DNA of 64,000 bases from Paenibacillus marchantiophytorum (GCF_014640555.1 NZ_BMHE01000028.1:29505-93504), one strand, 5' to 3'; positions 9,591-19,205 are shown, counted from the stretch's first letter. Numbers and translations: made by a program. Notes: generated by a model not told the origin, from the letters alone.

Positions 9591-10400
9591 TTGTTTGTCA
9601 TCGAGCGTAGAGTATACAAATCGACAGAGCCTTTTTACTGGACAGGCAGTGGGAACAAGCAAGAAATGGGTATATTAATGATACATGGCTTCACAGGTTC
9701 GCCCTCGGAATTCAGACGAATTGGGTATGAGCTTCGCGAAGAAGGATATACCATCCAAGCTGTTAGACTGCCAGGCCATGGGACCTCACCCGAAGAAATG
9801 ATGCGTACCGGATGGACGGATTGGTATGGGCATGTGCTGGAGAGTTATGATGAACTTGCCAAGAAGTGCAAGAACATCGTTGTTATGGGGCATTCCATGG
9901 GTGGATTGCTGGCCTTGAAGCTAGCTGTGGAACGTCGTACCGCAGGTGTTGTTTCAATAGCGACGCCGATCTTTCTAGCTTCCAGGAAGACGGTGCTGGC
10001 CGTATTGCTGCAGTATTTTATCAAATACATAGCTAAGAAGCCCAAACAAGTCTCTACGTTATTAGATGAGTCATGTGCATATACCAAAACGCCGATTCGA
10101 TGTGTCGTCAGCTTGCGCAAGCTGGTAAAACAAGTAAGAAAATTGCTGCCTCAAGTGGAGGCCCCGGTATGGATAGGGCAGGGCAGTAAAGATGCTGTGG
10201 TTCGTGAAGAGAGCGCTGCGTTCGTCTATGAACGTGTTCGCTCCAAAGTGAAAGAACTGAATTATTATCCGGAATCCTCGCATGGATTATTGCTGGATCA
10301 AGAGAGAGAGCGGGTCTACGCCGATATTGCCGAGTTTATCCTTTCGCTGGAAGTGGCATACTATGGAGTAAAGGAATCAGGAACGGCGCTGGAAGGCTAG
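9591..10400 (+). CDS. Carboxylesterase, alpha/beta hydrolase (Est30-like)
   Basis: A cytosolic alpha/beta hydrolase with the nucleophile elbow GHSMGG near residue 103, the oxyanion HGFTGSP motif, and the acid (GSKDAVV) and His (SSHGLLLD) in the C-terminal part. This matches the monoacylglycerol lipase/carboxylesterase family usually found between secG and rnr in Bacilli. The start is unclear: TTG at 9591 lies directly against a GGAG, which is too close for a good ribosome site, and no better ATG exists before residue 26. The natural substrate is unknown. Confidence 0.85.
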   Translation: MFVIERRVYKSTEPFYWTGSGNKQEMGILMIHGFTGSPSEFRRIGYELREEGYTIQAVRLPGHGTSPEEMMRTGWTDWYGHVLESYDELAKKCKNIVVMGHSMGGLLALKLAVERRTAGVVSIATPIFLASRKTVLAVLLQYFIKYIAKKPKQVSTLLDESCAYTKTPIRCVVSLRKLVKQVRKLLPQVEAPVWIGQGSKDAVVREESAAFVYERVRSKVKELNYYPESSHGLLLDQERERVYADIAEFILSLEVAYYGVKESGTALEG

Positions 10401-10429
10401 CTCAACAACAACAAGAAGGTGAAGAGTGT

Positions 10430-13400
10430 ATGACAACAGATAAACAGATCATAAGTTTGATGCAAGAAGAGGCTTATAAGCCTATGTCCTATAAAGAGCT
10501 CGAGAAGCATTTTGGTATTGAAAGCGCGAACGAGTTTAAGGATTTTATTAAATTATTAAACCAACTCGAAGAAAGCGGCCATATTGTGCGTGGCGGAAGT
10601 GACCGTTACGGTGTGCCGGAACGGATGAATTTAGTCAGAGGCAAGCTCCAGGCGCATGCGAAGGGCTTTGCATTCTTAATTCCAGATGACCGGGAGCACC
10701 CGGACGTCTATATCAATGCGCATGATTTGAACACAGCAATGAACAGCGATATCGTGTTCGTGAAGGTTACCTCCAGAAGCCAAGGCGGAGGCCGCATGGA
10801 AGGCGAAGTTGTGCGCGTCATTACGCGAGCCAACACGCAAATCGTGGGTGTTTTCCAAAGTCAGGATACCTATGCGTTCGTGATTGCCGATGACAAAAGG
10901 GTATCGAGGGATATTTTCATTCCTCAGCATTCTTTTAATGGAGCAGTTACAGGGCAGAAGGTAGTAGTCAAGATTGTTAACTATCCGGAAGGTCGCTCTG
11001 CGGCTGAAGGGGAAGTTATTGAAATCTTAGGCCATAAAGACGATCCAGGCGTCGATATCCTTGCGATTGTGCGTAAATTCCAGCTCCCTGAGGCGTTTAA
11101 CGAGGAAGTTCTGGCTGAAGCAGAAGCGGCACCAGATTCCATTACGGAGGAAGAGATCATTGGTCAAGGCCGTCGTGATCTTCGTTCCAAACGTATTGTG
11201 ACCATTGATGGTGAAGATGCCAAAGATTTAGATGATGCGGTCAATGTAGAAATTCTCGAGAATGGTCATTATAAATTGGGTGTCCATATTGCTGATGTGA
11301 GTTACTATGTGCGTGAAGGGTCTGCACTGGATATCGAGGCGTACAACCGAGGCTGTTCGGTGTATTTGACCGATAGGGTTATTCCAATGCTGCCGCACCG
11401 TTTGTCTAACGGGATCTGCTCCTTGAATCCTAAAGTAGATCGCTTAACGATGTCTTGCGAGATGGAGTTCGATGAGAACTTAAAAGTCGTTAATCATGAG
11501 ATTTTTACGAGTGTTATTAAAACTAGTGAGCGAATGACATATACCAATGTACGCAAGCTTTTGACTGGTGAAGCTGAGCCGGAGCTTGTGGAGCGTTATG
11601 CTTACCTGATGGAAGACTTCAAACGCATGGAAGAGCTGGCTGCTCGTTTGCGTTCTAGACGGATGAAGCGCGGCGCGATTGATTTTGATTTTGAGGAGTC
11701 CAAAATTCTCGTCGATGCCGACGGCAAACCAACGGACATCGTGAAAAGAGAGCGTTCCGTCGCGGAAATGATGATCGAAGAATTCATGCTTGCGGCAAAT
11801 GAAACCGTGGCTGAGCATTTCCAATGGATGAAAGTCCCGTTCCTCTATCGTGTTCATGAAGACCCGGATTCTGAGAAATTGATGAATTTCATGGAGTTTG
11901 TGACCAATTTCGGTTACACGATCAAAGGCAAGGGCAACGCCATTCATCCTCGCGCTTTGCAGACGTTGCTGGAAGAGATCAAAGGTACGCCGGAAGAAAC
12001 AGTTCTCAGCAAAATCATGCTGCGCTCGATGAAGCAGGCGCGTTATGATGCGCAGAGCTTAGGCCATTTCGGCTTGGCTGCGGAATTCTATTCCCATTTC
12101 ACGTCGCCGATTCGACGCTATCCGGATTTGATTATTCACCGTGTCATTCGCGAAGTGCTGGAGAGCGGGAATTTATCGGATACTCGTCATGAATATCTGT
12201 CTTCCCGCATGAGCGATATTGCGCAGCAATCTTCCGAGCGTGAGCGCGTGGCTGTGGATGCTGAGCGTCAGACGGAAGCTTTGAAGAAAGCCCAGTATAT
12301 GCTGGATAAAGTTGGTGAGGAATTCGAAGGCATCATCTCCAGTGTCACTGGTTTTGGGATGTTCGTCGAATTGGATAATACCGTTGAGGGCTTGATTCGT
12401 TTAAGTGATTTGACGGATGATTATTACAATTTCCATGAAAGACAGTTTGCTCTCGTTGGTGAGCGTACATCCAAGATTTATCGGATCGGTGATGAAATTA
12501 AGATTCGTGTGGCTCGCGTGAATATGGAAGAGCATACGATTGATTTTGAATTGCTGGATATGAAGCCTCGCAAAGAGGGCGGGTTTAAGCGCGGCGGCGG
12601 TGGCAGCGGGAAACCCTTTAAGGGGGCTGCTGGGTTTAAGGGCTTCCGCGGTAAACCGGGCGCTGCTGCAAGTAATGGTCAGGGGAAATCGGGAAAAACG
12701 GGGAAAGATAAAGGCGGATTCGCCGTTAAAGGCAAGGGCGGCTATGCCAATGCACAAGGGAAAAAGCGTGATGGCGCTGCGGCTGGCGGAGTCGTCGATG
12801 CGAACGCTGGGCAAGGCCGAGGCAAAAGAAGACGTGGTGACGCTGTTGATGGTTTAGCGGTCAATACGGGGCCGGCAGCAGCGAGTCAGGAACAAGGGCG
12901 TCGCAAGGGCGGAGCTGCTCGCAGGCTTGAAGAGGCGGCTAAGGCTGGTGTTGAGGGTGCTGCGGGAGCGAGAGCTAAGGGCGCGGGCGTCGAAGGCGCG
13001 GCGGGAGCGAGAGCTAAGGGCGCGGGCGTCGAAGGTGCGGCGGGAGCGAGAGCTAACGGCGCGGGCGTCGAAGGTGCAGCGGGAGCGAGAGCTAAGGGCG
13101 CGGGCGCAGAAGGCGCAGCCGGGCAAAGTAAACCGCGGCGCGCGAAGGCTGGCGGCACGCCGTGGAGCGACAGCCGCGGCAAAGGGCGCGGCGGCAAGGC
13201 GCGCGGCCCTAAGCTCAGCGAAGGCGGCAGCCTGAGCCAACGGCTTGAATCTGTCGGCGCAGGGCGGACAGATAGCGGTGTGCCACGCGGCGAAAGCAAG
13301 CGCGGGCGCGGCGCGGTATCGCTGGGTGGCGAAGCCCCAGCGGGCGGTAGTGATTGGGCGAGCGGCGTGAACGCGCTCGCCAAGGGCGGTCGTCGGCGGA

Positions 13401-13438
13401 GCGACGACGGGGACGACAGCAAGAAGCGGCGGAGATAG
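10430..13438 (+). CDS. rnr: Ribonuclease R with extended low-complexity C-terminus
   Basis: A processive 3'-5' exoribonuclease that degrades structured RNA and works with tmRNA/SmpB. Order: N-terminal helix-turn-helix region (about 1-70), cold-shock domains (about 75-230), RNB catalytic domain (about 255-590, with DGEDAKDLDDAV holding catalytic Asp residues), and S1 domain (about 635-715). After about residue 720 comes a tail of some 280 residues rich in Gly, Ala, Lys and Arg, including four exact-length 13-residue repeats. Bacillus RNase R is roughly 780 residues, so this tail is unusually long. It is basic and probably binds RNA or ribosomes (inference). Confidence 0.95.
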   Translation: MTTDKQIISLMQEEAYKPMSYKELEKHFGIESANEFKDFIKLLNQLEESGHIVRGGSDRYGVPERMNLVRGKLQAHAKGFAFLIPDDREHPDVYINAHDLNTAMNSDIVFVKVTSRSQGGGRMEGEVVRVITRANTQIVGVFQSQDTYAFVIADDKRVSRDIFIPQHSFNGAVTGQKVVVKIVNYPEGRSAAEGEVIEILGHKDDPGVDILAIVRKFQLPEAFNEEVLAEAEAAPDSITEEEIIGQGRRDLRSKRIVTIDGEDAKDLDDAVNVEILENGHYKLGVHIADVSYYVREGSALDIEAYNRGCSVYLTDRVIPMLPHRLSNGICSLNPKVDRLTMSCEMEFDENLKVVNHEIFTSVIKTSERMTYTNVRKLLTGEAEPELVERYAYLMEDFKRMEELAARLRSRRMKRGAIDFDFEESKILVDADGKPTDIVKRERSVAEMMIEEFMLAANETVAEHFQWMKVPFLYRVHEDPDSEKLMNFMEFVTNFGYTIKGKGNAIHPRALQTLLEEIKGTPEETVLSKIMLRSMKQARYDAQSLGHFGLAAEFYSHFTSPIRRYPDLIIHRVIREVLESGNLSDTRHEYLSSRMSDIAQQSSERERVAVDAERQTEALKKAQYMLDKVGEEFEGIISSVTGFGMFVELDNTVEGLIRLSDLTDDYYNFHERQFALVGERTSKIYRIGDEIKIRVARVNMEEHTIDFELLDMKPRKEGGFKRGGGGSGKPFKGAAGFKGFRGKPGAAASNGQGKSGKTGKDKGGFAVKGKGGYANAQGKKRDGAAAGGVVDANAGQGRGKRRRGDAVDGLAVNTGPAAASQEQGRRKGGAARRLEEAAKAGVEGAAGARAKGAGVEGAAGARAKGAGVEGAAGARANGAGVEGAAGARAKGAGAEGAAGQSKPRRAKAGGTPWSDSRGKGRGGKARGPKLSEGGSLSQRLESVGAGRTDSGVPRGESKRGRGAVSLGGEAPAGGSDWASGVNALAKGGRRRSDDGDDSKKRRR
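12947..13102 (+). repeat. Four tandem 39-bp repeats inside rnr
   Basis: Four consecutive 39-base units encode GVEGAAGARAKGA with single changes (AKGA to ANGA in unit three). They lie in the GC-rich tail of RNase R. Length variation between strains is likely. Confidence 0.9.
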
Positions 13439-13456
13439 TCGCCGCTTCTTGCTTTT
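13418..13456 (+). terminator. Terminator overlapping the rnr stop codon
   Basis: The stem AGCAAGAAGCGGCG / CGCCGCTTCTTGCT is followed by TTTT. The left arm encodes the last residues of RNase R and the stop codon lies in the loop. Confidence 0.85.
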
Positions 13457-13536
13457 CGATCGCGATCTTGCTACAATAGGATGCACATTGTAGAAGTATT
13501 TACCTGCGTCATCAGTATGCGGGAGGAGGATCTCAC

Positions 13537-14019
13537 GTGGCAACCAAAAAGGCCGATGGCAAATTGCTCGCCCAGAACAAAAAGGCATCACACGACTATT
13601 TTATTGAAGATACGTATGAATGCGGTCTTGTCCTGACCGGCACGGAGATCAAATCCTTGCGAGCAGGTAAGGCTAACATAGGCGACAGCTTCTCGACCAT
13701 TCGAAATGGCGAAGCTTTTGTCCACAATATGCATATCAGCCCTTTTGATCAAGGCAACCGCAGCAATCCGGAAGATCCAACACGGACGCGGAAACTCCTT
13801 TTGAAAAAAGTGCAAATTGCCAAAATATTAGGCCAAGCAAAACAAGAAGGATATACCGTCGTTCCTTTGAAAGTGTATATTCGCAATGGTTATGCGAAGC
13901 TTCTGATTGGCATAGGTAAAGGTAAGAAACAGTATGACAAGCGGGAATCCGCAGCGAAAAAGGATGCACAACGAGATATCCAGCGTGCGCTGCGTGAGAA
14001 ACAAAAGATCGCTAGATAG
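13537..14019 (+). CDS. smpB: SsrA-binding protein SmpB
   Basis: A cytosolic partner of tmRNA in trans-translation; it binds the tRNA-like domain and reaches into the decoding centre. The 160 residues include YECGLVLTGTEIKSLRAG and the basic C-terminal tail that follows the GKGKKQYDKRE motif. A GTG start at 13537 follows GGGAGGAGG. ssrA lies about 170 bases downstream, the usual arrangement. Confidence 0.97.
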   Translation: MATKKADGKLLAQNKKASHDYFIEDTYECGLVLTGTEIKSLRAGKANIGDSFSTIRNGEAFVHNMHISPFDQGNRSNPEDPTRTRKLLLKKVQIAKILGQAKQEGYTVVPLKVYIRNGYAKLLIGIGKGKKQYDKRESAAKKDAQRDIQRALREKQKIAR

Positions 14020-14072
14020 CTGGGCTAAGTCCAGACTGGAAGCCAGCACCTCGACTTCCATGAACCTAGCCG

Positions 14073-14100
14073 TTCATTTTTCTTCAGCTTGTGGTATACT
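14073..14100 (+). promoter_or_regulatory. Putative ssrA promoter
   Basis: TATACT (14095-14100) preceded by a weak TTCATT at 16-base spacing, about 90 bases before the mature tmRNA end. A precursor 5' leader would be removed by RNase P. Confidence 0.45.
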
Positions 14101-14188
14101 AATTTAGCAGCAAAGATTAAAATGTAACCTAGTTCCAACTTGCGGCGTCTTAACCTTCGCCGTCTTATGACGGACATGAAGGCAATCC

Positions 14189-14550
14189 GGGGGTGTTCTT
14201 GGATTCGACGGGGATAGTTTGGGCTCGGGTTGCGGGTAGTGGGGCCGCGTCCACTATAAAACGCTAAAGCCTATTAAATGGCAAAACACAAAACAACTAC
14301 GCTTTAGCAGCTTAATAACCTGTTAGCGTGCTCCTCCTCAGCATCGCCCATGTGACTGGGATAGGGGCTCAACTATAGTGGGATACGACGTTTGGTCTCC
14401 GCCTGGGGTCGGACGTAGGAAGACAATCAGGCTGACCCAACGCATAGCCGGTTACGGGGCGATGCTCGGGTGACATCAAAACTGTGACTACACCCGTAGA
14501 TGCCTGTGTTGCGATATTTTCGGACAGGGGTTCGACTCCCCTCACCTCCA
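14189..14550 (+). ncRNA. ssrA: Transfer-messenger RNA (tmRNA)
   Basis: The 5' GGGGGTG pairs with the 3' CACCTCC, and the conserved GGATTCGACGGGG and GGTTCGACTCCC (T-arm) segments are present. The tag reading frame at 14280-14315 reads GKTQNNYALAA then TAA, so the degradation tag would be A-GKTQNNYALAA. The CCA end is not encoded. Its 3' end is an insertion target: the last 22 bases recur at 18789-18810. Confidence 0.97.
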
Positions 14551-14551
14551 T
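14530..14551 (+). repeat. Attachment site copy 0 (ssrA 3' end)
   Basis: The 22 bases at the end of tmRNA (key part TTCGACTCCCCTCACCTCC) are repeated exactly at 18789-18810. The core CTCACCTCCAT is also found at 24805, 33042 and 53314. This is the left boundary of the island array. Confidence 0.85.
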
Positions 14552-14557
14552 ACAGAG

Positions 14558-14586
14558 AACCCGCTCACTGAGCGGGTTTTTTGCTA
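14558..14586 (+). terminator. Terminator after ssrA
   Basis: AACCCGCTC / GAGCGGGTT with a T-run, directly downstream of tmRNA. It lies on the island side of the attachment site, so the island supplies the present ssrA terminator. Confidence 0.88.
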
Positions 14587-14657
14587 TTTAAGGGAAGAAT
14601 TGTAGACGGATCGTAGACAACAAAATTTTTCTAGGTGGATTTTAGGAAATACCGTAG

Positions 14658-15347
14658 ACGAGTTGTCAACAGTTTGTCTATCATAATGTCGCTGATAGTG
14701 TTGAATTGCCAAAAAAGAATAAATATAACGCACAAGTGTATACAAAGGAACAGGTGAGTATTCTACTCAGTAAGGTACAACATACTAAGTTAGAGTTACC
14801 TGTATACCTTGCAGTCTTTCTCGGCTTGAGAAGAGAAGAGATTACGGGGTTACGCTGGGGATGCGTTGATTTAGTTGAACGCGTTGTTCGAATCGAGCAA
14901 GTGCGAACTGCCGCTGGTAACAATAACAATATTGAAAAAGTACCCAAGACACCTAAAAGTAGAAGGTCGTTACATATTGTTGACGAGGTCTATAGTACCT
15001 TAATTGCACATAAAGAAAAACAGAATGAGTACAAAGAATTATTAGGTGATTTGTATCATGATACAGATTATGTGTTCGTTCGTGATGATGGGAAGCCCTA
15101 TAGAGTTAACTCGGTTTCAGAGGATTTTACCGATTTTCTTAAAAAGCACAGCTTACTAAAGATTAGGCTTCATGATCTGCGCCATACATTCGCAAGTGTG
15201 CTGTACGAGGCGGGAATCGATTTAAAGGCTATATCTGAGATGATGGGTCACTCAGATATTGGAACTACTTCTAAAATTTACACGCACTTCTTCGATGATA
15301 CGCATAAAGAAAAGTTGAGTGTTATGAGTAAGATTTTAGCAAATTAA
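14658..15347 (+). pseudogene. Tyrosine recombinase (phage-type integrase), N-terminus lost
   Basis: Only the catalytic domain remains. The conserved Arg is in LGLRREEITGLRW, the HxxR box in HDLRHTFASVLYEAG, the second His in MMGHSDIGTTSKIYTH, and the nucleophile Tyr is in that same KIYTH segment. The frame is open from 14658 but has no good start; TTG at 14706 is the first usable codon. Homologues have an extra 150 or more N-terminal residues (arm-binding and core-binding domains). It sits immediately after ssrA, as expected for the integrase of island 1. The end is complete, followed by a terminator. Confidence 0.85.
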
Positions 15348-15348
15348 T

Positions 15349-15401
15349 TTAAAAAAGGCGGAAGTGAATATCCAGAATGGATACGCTTCGCCTTTTTTTT
15401 C
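15349..15401 (+). terminator. Terminator after integrase remnant
   Basis: An AAAAAAGGCG(G)AAG arm pairs with CGCTTCGCCTTTTTT. It is probably bidirectional, although the SLH gene reading toward it ends 120 bases further right. Confidence 0.7.
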
Positions 15402-15517
15402 TACAACTAACTAATTAACATTTAATACTTTTTTTCAGCCTCAGTAAGATACTTTTGTGGTTCTCAACAAAAGCGACTAACTAGTAGAACTAGACTCAAT
15501 CTTTTAGGATAGAAAAT

Positions 15518-18433
15518 TTAATTTAAGGAATCCAACAGCGTCTTAATATCAGGGTTAAGGTTCAAAGCGTTGAGGATGACTTGTAAAGCCTCCGCACGGG
15601 AAGAATCCGCTTTAGGGTCAAACTCTTTTGTGCCTTTACCATTTACTACCCCTGCTTGCGCCAATTTATTGATAGCGTCAGCGGCGAAGGAATTACTTAC
15701 GTCACCGAAGTTACCTTTGGACGAGTCCTTCGTTACGGCGTTGAGGTTGATTACTCGGGACAAGATGATTGCCATCTCTTCACGGGAAATCGTTTTGTCG
15801 GGTTTGAAAGAACCGTCTTCATAGCCGCCAATTACCCCTGCTTTGGCAAGAGCTTCGATAGCTTGCTTAGCCCAATGGTTACCTACGTCTGCTAGGTTGG
15901 CAGTGGTAGTACCAGTCGAGATCGCGAATACGCGAGTGATGATCGATGCAAACTCAGCGCGAGTGATTGGCGCATCTGGTTTAGCTGTACCATCGGCGTA
16001 ACCTTGGATGATGTTGAGCTTGATGAAAGTGTCTACCGTCTTTTCAGCCCAGTGACCTTTTACATCAGTAGGTTTTGGTGCAGGAGTGGTAGCCGCCTTA
16101 CGTTCCTCGACTTGTTTCTTGATGACATCAACTACAGACTTGTCGGCTTTAACGACAGTGCTGTTAAAGATGTCCTTAGGGGCTTCTGGCTTAATCTCTG
16201 GCTTAGTTTCAGGCTTAGTCTCAGGTTTTGTTTCTGGCTTAGTCTCTGGCTTAGTTTCAGAAGTTGTTGTTCCGCCACCTGAGGAACCCCCTGAGGAACC
16301 ACCGCCGTTGTTGTTTGGTACAGGAACTACCGTCACGTTGATAACTACGGATTTGCCTTCCAAGGTTGCCGTGATTGTCGCCGTACCAACCGCTACCCCG
16401 AGGGCTTTGCCGTTGACGTAATCAACGATGTTAGCGTTGGAGCTTACAAGGTGGGCGATAACCGAAGCGTCAAGTGTGCGGTCATCACTCATGTGAGCTA
16501 CGATACCTAAGGGAGCTTGTTTGCCGACTTCAACAGTGATGTTTTGGTTAGTAGCCGTCAAGGAATTTACTGTCGGTGTGTAAGGAGCAACAGTTACCGC
16601 TACCGTAGCTGAACGATTTTCATAAGTCGCTGTTACAACAGTCGTACCGTAAGCTTTTGCGGATATGTGTCCGTTAACTACTGTTGCAATCGTAGGGTTA
16701 GCACTTACCCACTCGATAGCTGCTACATCGACATTTTTCGAAGAAGTATCAGAGTAACGTGCGACAGCCGTGATATCAACATACCCACCAATATCATTGA
16801 GTGTAGTTTCTCTTGACAGTTCAAGACCCGTGAATTTGGGTTGCTGTTGCGGATTACCTACGATTGTTAAGTTGAATGTCGCCGTGAAACCTCCGTAGGT
16901 CACGTGGAATGAAGCAACCCCTGCTGATACCCCTGTTACTACGCCGTTATTGATCGTTGCAATGGTAGGTGTGACTGCAACCCACGTAGCCAAAGATGAA
17001 TCGAGTGGCGTCTGGCTGTTATCCGAGAACAAGTTACGAACTGTCGCTGTTGTAGTAGCACCAACAGGAACTGGAGCTTCACCAACATTGATTACGATAT
17101 TCGTTTGAGTAGGTTGAGGGTTACCAACGGTGATCGGAATCGTTACCGATTTACCACCGTAAGATGCAGTCGCAGTAGTTACCCCTTCTTTTGCACCGTA
17201 AAGAATGACATCGGAGTAGCTTGGTATGAATGCTATGGCTGTGTCAGCAAACGCCCAAGTAACCCCACTCGAGGGAGAAGGTACAATGTTCTCAGTAGTA
17301 CTATCACTGTAACGCACTGTGATCGTAGGAAGCATAATTTCATCATCAGGTTGGATAACCACAGTACTAGGAGTCGCTGTTAGGCTTACTACAGTACGTT
17401 GTGGGACGGGATTTACCGTTACTGGAATCTGGACTGATTTGCCACCGTAAGTGTAAGTCAAAGTTGCTGTACCCGCTGTCCCAATGTAAACTGCTCCACT
17501 ATTGTTAGCGGATACTACCGAAGGATTGGAAGATGACCATACACCTTGAGTTGTCACATCCTTTGTTGTGCTGTCGCTCATTACTGCGGTAACTGGAAAA
17601 AGGAATGGTGCAGCTCCTACAGTTGCAGTAATAGAAGGTGAAGATGGAGCCAAGCGATCCAAAGTTGGTTGTTGAGCGTTTTGACCTTGGTAATCGGCTT
17701 GACTGAAGAAGGTACTTGCATTTTCACCACCGATAAGGATGTGGGCATTTGTACCCGTAGCGGTAGACGTTAAACGGAAATGGGTTTCGTCTACATATCC
17801 GGCAATAAGCTCAATATCTGTAGAAGTAAACACATTGTTGAGGTGACCTACAAACGCACTCATGGAGGGGAAGGAATTGTTTAGATCAAATGTTGCTCTG
17901 GTTGCGCCGTCACTGATTGAGACGGTTTTACTATGATTTACTACGGTACCTGTTGCGGTTGAAGTTTGGAAGATCGTGTTGACTGAGTCTCCAAGGATTG
18001 TTAAATAAGCGGAAGAACCTTTAAACAAGGTAGAGACGCCGAAACCCGCTCCAACTACCTCATATACTTCAACATATTGTCCGAAATTTGCTGTGATAAG
18101 TTGAGCATTGATTGCAGCAACTAATTTTGTCATGGTAGTGTAGTCTTCGTCTAATGTAAATGAACCAAAACGCCCACCATCATCAAACAAAGTAATTGTG
18201 ACTGGTGAAGAAGCAAAATGTAAAGAAATGTTTTTACTCAGCAATGTAGCAGGCTGTGGATCTGTCTGTGAGAAATTTAGACTTGAAATAGAGTTACTAG
18301 TTGCTACCGCAGGTTGAGCTGTTGATACTGCTGCAGATGCGGGTGGCGCGGCTACTGCTCCAAATGCCGAGAATACCAAGGATGATGCGATGATGCCCGA
18401 AATTAACTTTTTAGACGCTTTGCTACCTAACAT
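15518..18433 (-). CDS. SLH-anchored surface protein with bacterial Ig-like domains
   Basis: A secreted cell-surface protein of 971 residues. An N-terminal signal peptide (about 1-35) ends in PPASAA. About 230 residues of unassigned region follow, then roughly five Ig-like (Big_2-type) domains between about 265 and 715, each ending in patterns such as GTATLTYTYGGKSVQIPVTV. A Gly/Ser linker and an ETKP repeat (five near-perfect units) lead to three SLH domains (about 790-971), which bind pyruvylated secondary wall polymer. The start at 18433 follows GGGAGGTAGG. It is the only intact cargo gene of island 1. The ligand is unknown. Confidence 0.88.
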   Translation of the reverse strand: MLGSKASKKLISGIIASSLVFSAFGAVAAPPASAAVSTAQPAVATSNSISSLNFSQTDPQPATLLSKNISLHFASSPVTITLFDDGGRFGSFTLDEDYTTMTKLVAAINAQLITANFGQYVEVYEVVGAGFGVSTLFKGSSAYLTILGDSVNTIFQTSTATGTVVNHSKTVSISDGATRATFDLNNSFPSMSAFVGHLNNVFTSTDIELIAGYVDETHFRLTSTATGTNAHILIGGENASTFFSQADYQGQNAQQPTLDRLAPSSPSITATVGAAPFLFPVTAVMSDSTTKDVTTQGVWSSSNPSVVSANNSGAVYIGTAGTATLTYTYGGKSVQIPVTVNPVPQRTVVSLTATPSTVVIQPDDEIMLPTITVRYSDSTTENIVPSPSSGVTWAFADTAIAFIPSYSDVILYGAKEGVTTATASYGGKSVTIPITVGNPQPTQTNIVINVGEAPVPVGATTTATVRNLFSDNSQTPLDSSLATWVAVTPTIATINNGVVTGVSAGVASFHVTYGGFTATFNLTIVGNPQQQPKFTGLELSRETTLNDIGGYVDITAVARYSDTSSKNVDVAAIEWVSANPTIATVVNGHISAKAYGTTVVTATYENRSATVAVTVAPYTPTVNSLTATNQNITVEVGKQAPLGIVAHMSDDRTLDASVIAHLVSSNANIVDYVNGKALGVAVGTATITATLEGKSVVINVTVVPVPNNNGGGSSGGSSGGGTTTSETKPETKPETKPETKPETKPEIKPEAPKDIFNSTVVKADKSVVDVIKKQVEERKAATTPAPKPTDVKGHWAEKTVDTFIKLNIIQGYADGTAKPDAPITRAEFASIITRVFAISTGTTTANLADVGNHWAKQAIEALAKAGVIGGYEDGSFKPDKTISREEMAIILSRVINLNAVTKDSSKGNFGDVSNSFAADAINKLAQAGVVNGKGTKEFDPKADSSRAEALQVILNALNLNPDIKTLLDSLN

Positions 18434-18465
18434 TAAGCGACCTACCTCCCGATGGTAAAAATTAT

Positions 18466-18495
18466 ATTACACACTTTACAAAAGCGGTGTGTAAT
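18466..18495 (-). promoter_or_regulatory. Putative promoter/operator of the SLH gene
   Basis: A perfect 9-base inverted repeat ATTACACAC / GTGTGTAAT spans the region. Within it, minus-strand TTACAC and TGTAAT are 17 bases apart and could be -35 and -10. The symmetric repeat over the promoter suggests a regulator-binding site (inference). Confidence 0.5.
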
Positions 18496-18788
18496 ATTAA
18501 CTTTAACATAAGGATTGCTTATATGTCATAAAAACTCGAAATGTGTCGTCAACTAGTTGAAGTTTGGATCGCGAAATAGTTGATACTAAAATAAATAATC
18601 TATAACAGATGGAGGACTTTGCTCTGATTCCTGTCCATGTTCGTAGACAAGCGTAGACCAAAGCTATAAAATCTAGTAATACATAATAAGAACAGGTGAT
18701 ATGAAATAATAAATTGAACTTGGACAAAGCCTTACACAGCGGGGCTTTACGGGACTTAGTAACAAATAGCGTGAAATGGGGTACGATT

Positions 18789-18810
18789 GTTCGACTCCCC
18801 TCACCTCCAT
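18789..18810 (+). repeat. Attachment site copy 1
   Basis: An exact 22-base copy of the ssrA 3' end. On its right side the minus strand continues as a serine recombinase coding tail, so this point is both the right end of island 1 and the left end of island 2. Confidence 0.85.
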
Positions 18811-19168
18811 TAATCAAAACCACAACGGGGACCTTAAAGATAACTTCTACATTCTTTTCGTAGACGATTACCTTTTCCGCATAGCTGGCGATGAACTTCT
18901 TGATTTCGGGAAGCTCGCGGTTTGCTAGGTGGGCCCCGAACTGAGATAGCAGTTGTTGCAGAGATTCTTCTGTGATGGCTGCTTTTTCTTTTACTGACTC
19001 AGCCTCCATGAGCTTCTGGGAAAGGTCGAGTTTCTGCTGTTCCAGTAAGCTGAGCTTCTCTAAAAATGTAGGGTTGGATGCTCCGGCAGCAACAGCGTTC
19101 ACGATGTTTTCGATCTGCCACTCGATGACTTCGAGACTTTTTCTAATACGTATTTTTTCTCCCCTCAA
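18795..19168 (-). pseudogene. Large serine recombinase, C-terminal remnant (copy 1)
   Basis: About 120 residues of the C-terminal coiled-coil and final part of a large serine integrase. They read SLEVIEWQIENIVNAVAAG, then EKAAITEESLQQLLSQF, then EIKKFIASYAEKVIVYEKNV and EVIFKVP. The frame then crosses the attachment core as GGEGSRT, which is the reverse complement of the tmRNA 3' end, and continues into unrelated DNA to 18503. The catalytic and zinc-ribbon domains are absent. The same protein segment recurs at 24.8-25.2 kb. Confidence 0.75.
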
Positions 19169-19205
19169 GCTATCACCTTTTGACTGGTAGGCTCTTAGCT
19201 GCAGG

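Larger units (their letters stand above)
14552..18810. mobile_element. ssrA-integrated island 1 (tyrosine integrase type, decayed)
   Basis: The segment is bounded by 22-base direct repeats of the tmRNA 3' end. It carries a truncated tyrosine integrase next to ssrA and one large SLH protein. This is the usual layout of tmRNA-targeting integrative elements, but no other mobility gene remains, so it is probably immobile. Confidence 0.75.

Noticed and set aside
12854..13591. Long minus-strand open frames opposite the rnr tail
   Set aside because: They are the mirror of the GC-rich repeats in rnr, have low-complexity Ala/Arg/Ser composition and no ribosome site; they run through the rnr terminator.
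16190..16262. Short regular repeats that could suggest a CRISPR-like array
   Set aside because: They are 12-base units encoding the ETKP linker of the SLH protein, with no spacers.
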